DNA from: Candidatus Altimarinota bacterium
GTDB lineage: Bacteria; Patescibacteriota; Gracilibacteria; BD1-5; UBA2023
Reading direction: 5' to 3'
Assembly (NCBI GenBank): GCA_943355085.1
Contig: CALREC010000129.1
Span: 1 to 6,153, forward strand
DNA: 6,153 nt
The position numbers and the translations under genes are program-made. This document shows positions 1 through 6,153 of this stretch, piece by piece (the stretch's first letter is position 1; every line of letters begins with the position of its first letter). The notes under the pieces were generated by a model that had not been told where the DNA came from, did not search any database, and worked only from the letters and a program-made list of their open reading frames with translations.

Positions 1-2
1 CA

Positions 3-122
3 TTTATCGATCAATGAAATGTTACCAGTTATGATGCGACTGCTGTGTCGTCTTGAACAGTGATATATGTGAGAGCTACCGATTGAACAAATACTTCAGG
101 TACAGTGAATATTACGAAATAA
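3..122 (+). CDS. C-terminal tail of an upstream Ig-like surface protein (5' end outside window, code 25)
   Basis: Under code 25 the frame starting at base 3 is open until TAA at 120-122. It gives 39 residues, with UGA read as Gly at 15, 54 and 84. The tail ends in V-I-Y-V-R-A-T-D-G-T-N-T-S-G and then V-N-I-T-K. This matches the closing strands of the Ig-like units in the downstream giant gene (I/L-x-A-x-D-x-x-G-N followed by a short beta strand). It is rich in Thr, Ser, Gly, Val and Asn and has almost no charged residues, as in an exported beta-sandwich protein. I infer the last Ig-like domain of a second surface protein on the same strand. The other two plus frames are also open here under code 25 (to 135 and about 170), but their products, one Met/Leu-rich and one Cys/Tyr-rich, do not match anything else in the window. 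The sequence is short, so the frame choice is probable, not certain. Confidence 0.65.
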
Positions 123-223
123 GAATATTCCATAAAATTAATTTTAAAATTTAAAATAGATAAAATATCAAAAGAAATTGAATTTTTTAAAAAACTGCAT
201 ACAATCGAGTACGCACTTTGGAC

Positions 224-254
224 TTGAAATTTGAAATATTTCAAATTTCATAAT
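224..254 (+). promoter_or_regulatory. Weak sigma-70-like promoter candidate overlapping the palindrome
   Basis: TTGAAA at 224-229 could serve as a -35 element and CATAAT at 249-254 as a -10 element, with a 19-bp spacer that is longer than optimal. If real, transcription would begin near 260 and leave a leader of about 80 nt, and the palindrome would lie between the two boxes, as an operator would. In sequence this AT-rich such matches arise easily by chance, so this is only a candidate. Confidence 0.2.
225..250. repeat. Perfect 26-bp AT-rich palindrome
   Basis: Bases 225-237 (TGAAATTTGAAAT) are the exact reverse complement of 238-250, with no spacer. The symmetry breaks at 224/251. It lies 91 bp before the start codon of the giant gene and about 100 bp after the upstream stop. 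It could be a dimeric-regulator operator, a weak bidirectional terminator hairpin, or an RNA processing or stability element in the leader. The stem is nearly all A:T and no T-run follows, which argues against a strong intrinsic terminator. The symmetry is directly visible; the role is not known. Confidence 0.8.
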
Positions 255-274
255 TTCTACTGAAATTAAATAAC

Positions 275-294
275 ATAAAAATAAAAATAAAAAT
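275..294. repeat. ATAAAA hexamer tandem repeat
   Basis: Three consecutive perfect copies of ATAAAA (275-280, 281-286, 287-292) are followed by a partial copy. It is a low-complexity microsatellite-like tract about 50 bp before the start codon. It could vary in length by slippage and so change promoter or leader spacing, but one sequence cannot show that. Confidence 0.7.
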
Positions 295-340
295 CCTTAA
301 TCCTATTTTATTTTAACAAGGGTTACCTTCTAGTAATTTT

Positions 341-421
341 ATGAAAATAATTAAGAGATTTTTATGCATAATTTTATGTTTCTTGCTTATATTAAATAAT
401 ATTAATATACCTGTTTTTGCA
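341..421 (+). other. Sec signal peptide (residues 1-27)
   Basis: The first residues, M-K-I-I-K-R, give a short positive n-region. A hydrophobic core of Leu, Ile, Cys and Phe follows, then a polar stretch and a c-region ending V-F-A. Predicted signal peptidase I cleavage is after Ala27. The +1 residue is Gly28, encoded by UGA at 422-424, so standard-code translation would stop exactly at the end of the signal peptide. Cys9 and Cys13 lie inside the hydrophobic core and are not placed as a lipobox. Confidence 0.85.
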
Positions 422-3400
422 TGAAATTTTTCAAATTCATCCTTCTATATCAACAATGATTGATCTACTTCTTTTGCTAAATCTATAGATGATACGTTTT
501 CTATAGATATCACTATGGTGAATAATATTGGTGAATCCATTAAAGATGTAAAATGATTTATCGATTTGGGGAACCTATGATTTTCTTATGGAGAAGAACA
601 GATTACCAGAGTAAACTGAGCTAATGTAAACAATCCTATTCCATCGTCCGCATGGAATGATATTTCTTCTCTTGCTTATCAGATTACAAACAGTCCATCT
701 ACGCAAATTGCTAATGGAGTAAGTTTTTGAATAAATAGACTTTCTAATGATTTCTGGGGTTTTAATATACCTAATACCGTCAATACCTATTCAAATACTA
801 TCACTGTTCATTTTGAAGCAAAAAAAGTATCAGATAGTTCGGCTGTTATTTGAGACAATTATACAAAAACACTCTACGTCAACGTCCGCCCTCATATCAC
901 AAACTATTATTTTGAAAAATCTGACGGATCTCAAACAACCAGCCAAGTACAATGAGCCGCATCAGAGACTATTAATCTGATACTCAAAGTAAAAGACTAC
1001 AATGGATGTACCAATATAGATGGTGGAACTGTAACTGCCAATCTTGCACAAATTTGACTTTCTGCGACGGAACCTGTTTCATATGCAAGTTGTGAAGGAG
1101 ATGGGAAAACAGCCATTTTTAAGAAAACAGGTATTACAACGATAGTAGCAGCTGGTACATATACTTTTAATGGAAGTCATTTTTCTGCACAAGATGAAAA
1201 TAGTAATATCAATACTCTCTCTGATCCAAATACTACTTTTAGCTCTGAAGATCTCAATACTTCGCTCAATCTCTCTGTTGTCTGAGCAAGTTCACCAACC
1301 GTCTCAAATCTTGGTCTTTCCGAAACCGTAATCGGAAGTGCTCTCAAACCATCTTCCCTACTGACTTTTTCTGGATCCCAAGATGGGCAGATAAAAATAG
1401 TAGTCGGAAGTGATGGGAATTGTGTTGGTGGAACCGTCTTGCAAGATTGGACAGGAAGTGGATCATATACAGCTGGTACTGCGACTGGGTTTACCATACT
1501 TGCGTCTTCTCTTACTGGAGGAGTGAATAGTATTTATGCCTGTATTGCTAATATGACGGGGAATACTGGGTCTATCAATGTGAGTGTAACAAAAGACACT
1601 ACTGCACCTACTCTTTCGAGTATTATCGTATCTCCTGGAAATGTGACGACAAATAATAGTAATTTGTCATTTAATTGTAATGAAAATGGATTTTATGGAG
1701 CAGAAATTGGCGGAAATGGAACGATCGGAAGTGGTGTTGGATCAACTGGCTGGGTTGCTGCAACGGCAAATACATCGAATACCTATGCGGCTCTCAATGC
1801 AAATCTTTCTGCATGAATCAATACTCTCTATGGCTATTGTAAAGACAACGCAGGGAATATCTCGTTTGGATCAGGAACAGTTACGAAAATTATACCTGCT
1901 ATAAGTCTTTCTGGAGCCATAACGAGTTTTGCCGATAACGACATCGATCAGGATGGACTCGATGGACGAGATATTTCTCTTGCATGGAGCAATAGCGGAG
2001 TCGTTGGATCCAATTTTGAATCATACCGAATTTTCATACTCCCCTCAAATATTACGCTCAATACAGCTACTCAAACATATTCTAAACTTATATCGAGTGG
2101 AGCAATTGCGAGTTTTACTGGAGACTCTTCTCTCACTCAGGATTCTACAAATGCAAGTTTTGTAAGCGGATGAAGTTACAAGGCTTGCATTGCCATCATG
2201 GGAACCGATGGGACATATGGAACGGCTGGATGCAGTACGGTAGCTACTCTGACTGCAGATACTGTTGCACATCCCGTTATTACCTCTGCGCAATTCACAA
2301 CCGATACCAATCTTGAGCTCACAACCAATGCCACGCTTGATACGGCAACCGGTAGTTTTAATGGAAGACTTATTACCTACCAGATTGGAGCTACTACATA
2401 CACCGGAGAAACGGTCACGAGCATCAATGCCAAAAAGTTAAACATAGCTATTCCTGCTCTTGGAAATCTCGGAGCAACTGGAGGAACTCTTATAATTCAG
2501 ACAGGAGCTATTCGTGCGGGTGGTGGAGGATATAATGACTATTTTAGCTCTGGAACGCTTGCTATAAGCGACGGCCAAGCTCCAACTATTACTTCACTTT
2601 CGACAGGCACTACGTCTCCATATGGGGGCTTTTATAGCGGAAGTATTGTCCTCAATTATACCTTTTCCGAACCTATGCTCTGAGGAGGAAATAGCAAAAT
2701 TCAGTTTACCCGTATCGGGGGGAATACTGACTGATCTTCTCCAAGGATATACAATATAACAAGTTCTTCAGACCTAACTTCTGGAGGGAAAACTATTTCC
2801 CTGAATCTTGCCTCTATAGGCCTTGTAAGCGGAGCTCACTATGAGCTGAGTCTTGTCGCAAAAGATCTTGCATGAAATAGCGTGACTTCTTCCACAATTT
2901 CTAGTATCAAATTCGATAACGTCTGACCTGTTGCACCGACCATTACGGCTCTTACTCTTCTTTCAACTCTGACTCCAACTTTCAATTGGGTAGCACCGCT
3001 TGATGATCTGGGCAATGGATCAGGAATCAAGCAGTATAATCTCTCGATTTATAATGGGCTTTCATGTACTCTTACAGCCATAAGAACAGGAACTCCTACG
3101 ATGCTTTCATATCTACTTCCTGTAGCGCTACCAAGTAATGGTGCAGATTATTCATGGAAGATCAGTGCCACCGATAATATGGATAATGTCGGGGCTTCAA
3201 CGAGTTGTGATGATTTTCATGTCGATACAACCGTACCAGTAATCAGTAGTCAGAAAATCACCGATACAACACTGAGTTCCCTTACATACACAAAAACAAA
3301 CGACTCTCTGAGTATAACAGCCAACATCACCAATACAGATAGTGGCCATATCTGGGCAGATCTCTCCAGTCTCGCTGGAAGCGCCATCTACAATAATGTT

Positions 3401-6153
3401 CTTTGTACTGATCCTGGCACTGCAAATATAACCTGTTCTTATGTGGGATGAGTAGTGACCTATACCTTTTTGGCCTGATTTGCCGGAACAGTAACAAGTG
3501 GAACACGACAGATACAACTTCGCGCACAAAATATCTCTGGTCTAAATGATCAAACTGCTATTGCTTCCATTACAGCTGATAATGCTAATCCAGTAATCTC
3601 AGGTAGTCCTATTACTGCACCGACAACTCTCAGTATCTGGTGAGGAACAACTCAAAATATCATCTGGACAGCTGGAAGCATAACAGATAATGTGGCTCTT
3701 TCATCGATAAAACTAGAATTTTCAACTGGTGGAGCATGAGGACCATGGAATCTCATCTCAAATAGTGCCAATGCAGGAACATACGCTTGGGATATCTCCA
3801 CTCTTTCGAGTGGTGCAAATTATCAGATAAAAATTACTGCCTATGATGGTGTCGGAAATACAACTTCCACTACTTCCAATACTTTTTCCATCGATAAAGC
3901 TGCTCCAACACTTTCGAGCAATACTCTTACCTCACCAAATGGAGGTGGAAATTATAAGGGATGACAAATCGTACCAATTGCATGGTCCAATGGCAGCATA
4001 ACAGATGCTTGAAGTTTTACCATCGGACTTGAATATACTCTCAATAATGGAACGAATTGGACCACTATAGGAACAGGTCTTGTAAATAATGGATCATACA
4101 ATTGGACCGTACCGAGCAGTACTAATACCGTTCAAGCAAAAATTCGTCTCACTGCTACCGATTCCTCGACTAATGCTTCAAATGATATTTCAGACTCGAG
4201 TTTTATTATCGATTCTATCGTCCCAACACTTACAATGAGCTATGCTTGAGCCGGAGGAACTACTCCAGCAAACGGAGCAAAGATCAATAATACTGGTATA
4301 GATGTAAGTGGAACTGCGGGGGATTCATATCTTTCATGAGCAAGTTATACTTTCCAAAATATAGGAGATGGAACCTACTGGAATGGAAGTTCCTGGGGAG
4401 GAGCTCAAGTATGGAATTCACTCACTTGTGCAGTATGAGTGAGTTGTACTATCTCACAAATAGTGACACCTACAGGTATTATTCACGATACTACCTATCG
4501 TTTAATTTTGCGTTCTCAAGATATTTCTGGAAATGCAACTCTTGCAAATCCTATTGACTATATCTGAGACATCGTCAATCCGACTCTCGTTATCACCACG
4601 GCTTCTGGAAGCTATTTCAGTGGAGCAATTACTATTGCAGGAACTGCTTCGGATGCTGGTTCGAACATCAGTTCAACTAGTCTAGAGATTCAGAAGTGAG
4701 CAAGTTGGTGGAATGGAACAACCTGGGTTGGCACGCAACAACTCCTCCTAACAACGACTGCCAATAGTTATGCGAACTGGTCATATAATTTTAATCCGAG
4801 TGATGATAGTAGTGGTCAATCTTATACCATTATTGCACACGCTTACGACAAGACCTATAAGACAAATAATACAAGCACTGCAGGAATTACTACAACCAAA
4901 GATACCTCTGGTCCAATCATTGCAGCATGAATATTTACACATGTAATTTCCTGAATTCAAAAAGATGGAAATATCATCAATATAACATGGAATGCATGAA
5001 ACATAACTTCTACAGGAGCTTGAATACATCCAAATGGAATCGTTCTAAAGTTCAACAATGGAGCTTGAATTAGCACTATTACAGGATCTACTACCAATAA
5101 CGGTAGCTACAACTATACACTTCCCACAGGCGATACTCAGAATGCATTTTTTGCCATAGAGACATACGATACTCTCTGAAATATCTCCAATACCGTTTCT
5201 TCTACAAACTTCTCGCTCGATTCTACACCGCCCACCATCAGTTCTGTTGAGACTAGAGAAGATACCCTGGGTCAAATCAATGGAGTAAATATTTACCTGA
5301 GTGAGCCTATCGCTCATAGCTCGATACACTTGAATGATTTTAGTATACCAGGAGTTGCCGGAATGCAAACAGGATCTATTACAGACGTATGAAGTGGCAC
5401 AGTATTTGCGATCAATTTCACGAGCACCGGAACAACTGCTATGCTTCCAAGTGTTACCTATATACTCGGGGCTCTGACGGATCTTTCTGGGAAACCCCTT
5501 GTGACGGTAACAAAAGCGGGTATCGATAAGGCTCGTCCAGTTATACTCAGTGCCGATATCTATGATACTAATAGTAATGGAAAAGTAGATCGCATCATAG
5601 CAAATGTGAGCGAATCGCTTACAGCCAATACCAACACCAGTTCGTGGTCTCTCTGAACTCCTCTTGCTTGAGTAGCTATCTCAAATGCCTCCGTATCTGG
5701 AAGTACGGTGATATTAACACTTACAGAACCCACTTCACCGAACACTTCAACGGGGGGTATGACTCTCTCATTTGCCAATAACTTGAGTTGGCAAGACAGC
5801 TCTAATAATCTCATGAGCAACACTGTCTCCCCTCTTTCTCTTACAGACAAAGCACCTCCAATTAAAATGAGTGCCACTACTGAGGACACCAATAGTAATA
5901 GCAAAATGGATGGCATTCTTCTTGTCTTCTCAGAAAATATCACCGGTGCACTCGGAAACAACTTCGCAGTTACTGGTCTCAGTACTGGAGCGATCTTCTC
6001 GAATAGTATCACCAGCAATGGCAATACGCTTATGCTCAATATAGGAGAAACAACAAGCGACAACGATACGAGTATAGCTCCTGCTTATTCGTACTCTGGA
6101 ACGAGCGTCCAAGATGCGAGCAATAATGCTCTCACAAATATCTCGAGCACTTC
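341..6153 (+). CDS. Giant exported multi-Ig-domain surface protein / putative adhesin, UGA=Gly (3' end outside window)
   Basis: One uninterrupted frame of 1,937 complete codons runs off the window end with no TAA or TAG; 36 in-frame UGA codons are read as Gly. The ATG at 341 is chosen because it directly begins a signal peptide and the nearest upstream in-frame stop is TAA at 314-316. No Shine-Dalgarno lies at normal distance; AAGGG at 318-322 is 18 nt away. Layout: signal peptide 1-27; beta-rich N-terminal region about 28-418; then about 14 Ig-like/fibronectin-like units to residue 1937. Units are joined by D-x-x-x-P-x-(I/L) linkers at D419, D640, D744, D859, D962, D1080, D1185, D1291, D1410, D1521, D1627, D1729 and D1836. 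The protein is rich in Ser, Thr, Asn and Gly and poor in Lys and Arg. I see no enzyme motif. A surface adhesin or stalk-like role is inferred from architecture; no family name can be assigned. Confidence 0.93.
422..1594 (+). other. N-terminal beta-rich region of the giant protein (residues 28-418)
   Basis: This part precedes the clear Ig-like array and has no recognisable D-x-x-x-P linker until D419. The first stretch after the signal peptide alternates hydrophobic and polar residues (for example T-F-S-I-D-I-T-M-V-N-N-I). This weakly resembles the opening strands of DUF11/CARDB-like bacterial beta-sandwich domains. A probable further Ig-like unit spans about 318-418, starting near S-P-T-V-S-N-L-G-L-S and holding Cys361 and Cys401. 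Ten UGA codons fall in residues 28-315, five of them before residue 94. It may be the membrane-distal head of the protein, but nothing in the sequence identifies a ligand. Confidence 0.55.
1940..1972 (+). other. Acidic calcium-loop-like segment, residues 534-544
   Basis: D-I-D-Q-D-G-L-D-G-R-D has Asp at positions 1, 3, 5, 8 and 11 and Gly at position 6, as in EF-hand or thrombospondin-3-like loops. It lies early in the unit that starts near 516. This is a pattern match only, but it stands out in a protein otherwise poor in charged residues. Confidence 0.45.
3578..4210 (+). other. Two adjacent units of one Ig-like subfamily with W-x-x-G-(S/N)-I-T motif
   Basis: Units 1080-1184 and 1185-1290 share W-T-A-G-S-I-T-D (W1109) and W-S-N-G-S-I-T-D (W1215). 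Each then has a mid-domain Gly-rich loop before P-W or N-W, a Y-x-W strand (Y-A-W-D-I-S; Y-N-W-T-V-P) and a closing A-Y-D-G-V-G-N or A-T-D-S-S-T-N turn. A third, separated member is unit 1521-1626 (W-N-A-G-N-I-T-S, W1550; Y-N-Y-T-L-P). The pattern resembles a widespread bacterial exported beta-sandwich repeat. I cannot give a Pfam name with certainty. Confidence 0.6.
4337..4732 (+). other. Two units carrying aromatic W-N-G-(S/T)-(S/T)-W motifs
   Basis: Y-W-N-G-S-S-W at residues 1346-1352 and W-W-N-G-T-T-W at 1456-1462 lie in adjacent Ig-like units (1291-1409 and 1410-1520). Both follow a UGA-encoded Gly in a G-A-S-(Y/W) context (Gly1333, Gly1453). Such exposed aromatic loops recur in bacterial extracellular Ig-like repeats and could form part of a ligand-binding surface. 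That function is inferred; only the motif and its duplication are seen. Confidence 0.5.
5564..5590 (+). other. Dockerin/EF-hand-like Asp/Asn loop, residues 1742-1750
   Basis: The motif D-T-N-S-N-G-K-V-D has acidic or amide side chains at loop positions 1, 3, 5 and 9 and Gly at position 6. This matches the first part of dockerin-like and EF-hand calcium loops. It sits right after the first strand of a Big_5-like unit. Calcium-dependent rigidity of the stalk is a reasonable inference; binding is not shown. Confidence 0.5.
5885..5911 (+). other. Second Asp/Asn loop, residues 1849-1857
   Basis: D-T-N-S-N-S-K-M-D is the equivalent of the loop at 1742-1750, with Gly replaced by Ser at position 6. 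It follows the same strand and precedes the same hydrophobic strand and Ser-Glu step. Unit 1627-1728 has a degenerate version (E-D-T-L-G-Q-I-N-G near 1641) that lacks most ligand residues, so any metal binding would differ between units. Confidence 0.45.

Larger units (their letters stand above)
123..340. other. AT-rich intergenic region between two surface-protein genes
   Basis: These 218 bases hold no convincing gene. Base composition shifts sharply from mixed coding sequence to almost pure A and T just after the TAA at 120-122, which supports the upstream gene ending there. The region contains overlapping AT-only palindromes (133-146 and 140-151), a T6A6 block (183-194), a perfect 26-bp palindrome (225-250) and an ATAAAA tandem repeat (275-292). 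There is no GC-rich hairpin followed by a T-run, so no classical intrinsic terminator is evident. The frame of the downstream gene has a TAA at 314-316, which limits how far upstream that gene can start. Confidence 0.8.
1595..6153 (+). repeat. Tandem array of about 14 Ig-like units (residues 419-1937+)
   Basis: Successive units start near residues 419, 516, 640, 744, 859, 962, 1080, 1185, 1291, 1410, 1521, 1627, 1729 and 1836, giving spacings of about 97-124 residues. The 516 boundary (K-I-I-P-A-I-S-L) lacks the linker Asp and is the least certain. Each unit typically opens with D-x-x-x-P-x-(I/L). It usually closes with an (I/L)-x-A-x-D-x-x-G-N strand-turn-strand and a short beta strand running into the next Asp. 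This is the arrangement of bacterial Ig-like/fibronectin-like stalk domains. The units are highly diverged at DNA level, with no long identical stretches seen, so the array is old and not a recent amplification. Confidence 0.8.
5219..6153 (+). other. C-terminal SbsA/Big_5-like Ig repeats (residues 1627-1937+)
   Basis: The last three visible units (starting D1627, D1729, D1836) differ from the earlier ones. After the linker (D-S-T-P-P-T-I, D-K-A-R-P-V-I, D-K-A-P-P-I-K) comes an Asp/Asn-rich loop. A strand and a Ser-Glu step follow (Y-L-S-E-P, N-V-S-E-S, V-F-S-E-N). This resembles the F-S-E-P region of bacterial Ig-like domain 5 (SbsA-type). Spacing of the loops is 101 and 107 residues. The array is still in progress when the window ends. 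Confidence 0.6.

Noticed and set aside
133..194. Intrinsic terminator for the upstream gene
   Set aside because: The palindromes at 133-151 and the T6A6 block are pure A/T, with no GC stem and no T-run placed after a hairpin; too weak to call.
29..244. Minus-strand open frame starting inside the palindrome
   Set aside because: It crosses the intergenic region and the upstream gene tail; the Phe/Ile/Ser-rich product simply reflects AT-rich DNA, and no RBS or domain is visible.
275..294. CRISPR or iteron-type repeat array
   Set aside because: The repeat is a 6-bp low-complexity tract without spacers, and no origin-like or cas context is present.
747..980. Plus-strand off-frame ORFs (747-980, 1680-1904, 1929-2165, 4336-4557)
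   Set aside because: They are in different frames inside the long gene and give low-complexity products; the long frame explains the region fully.
1177..1497. Minus-strand open frame of 106 codons, and similar antisense frames at 2045-2293, 2839-3030, 3197-3529, 4781-5029, 5045-5368 and 5930-6112
   Set aside because: All are antisense shadows of the continuous plus-strand gene, with no start context and no recognisable product.
1439..1816. Separate short genes at 1439-1816, 2198-2683, 3101-3451 and 5441-5656
   Set aside because: All four are in the same frame and end at UGA; they are UGA-free stretches of the single large gene, not independent genes.
5560..6063. Minus-strand open frame of 167 codons
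   Set aside because: It lies wholly antisense to the code-25 gene, has a compositionally odd Leu/Val/Arg-rich product with no domain, and is explained by the skewed codon use of the plus strand.
341..6153. A decayed pseudogene with many nonsense mutations
   Set aside because: Only UGA occurs in frame, never UAA or UAG, and there is no frameshift across 5.8 kb; random decay would give all three stops.

Overview
The window comes from a bacterium that reads UGA as glycine (NCBI genetic code 25). This is the code of the candidate phyla Gracilibacteria (BD1-5) and Absconditabacteria (SR1) in the Patescibacteria/CPR, and of their phages. Read with the standard code the window looks like short broken ORFs. 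Read with UGA as Gly, one plus-strand frame runs from an ATG at 341 to the last base with no TAA or TAG. It covers 1,937 complete codons, including 36 in-frame UGA codons. The choice of Gly over Trp (code 4) is supported inside the window: UGA falls on the glycine of a repeated D-x-x-G-N turn whose other copies use GGA.

Layout: 1-122 holds the last 39 codons of an upstream plus-strand gene, with three more in-frame UGA. Its end resembles the closing strands of the Ig-like units in the big gene, so it is probably a paralogous surface protein. 123-340 is a very AT-rich intergenic region with a perfect 26-bp palindrome (225-250), other AT-only palindromes and an ATAAAA tandem repeat. 341 to the end is the 5' portion of a giant exported protein. 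It has a signal peptide (residues 1-27), an N-terminal beta-rich region (about 28-418), then about 14 consecutive Ig-like/fibronectin-like units with a period of about 100-120 residues. The last units resemble SbsA-like (Big_5) Ig domains with dockerin- or EF-hand-like Asp/Asn loops. The C-terminus and any anchor or sorting domain lie beyond the window.

The two genes look like neighbouring members of a surface-protein locus. Cultivated or enriched relatives are epibionts or predators attached to other bacteria, so an adhesin or stalk role is plausible, but it is inference. No RNA gene, mobile element, CRISPR array or enzyme was recognised. All minus-strand and off-frame ORFs look like shadows of the long gene.
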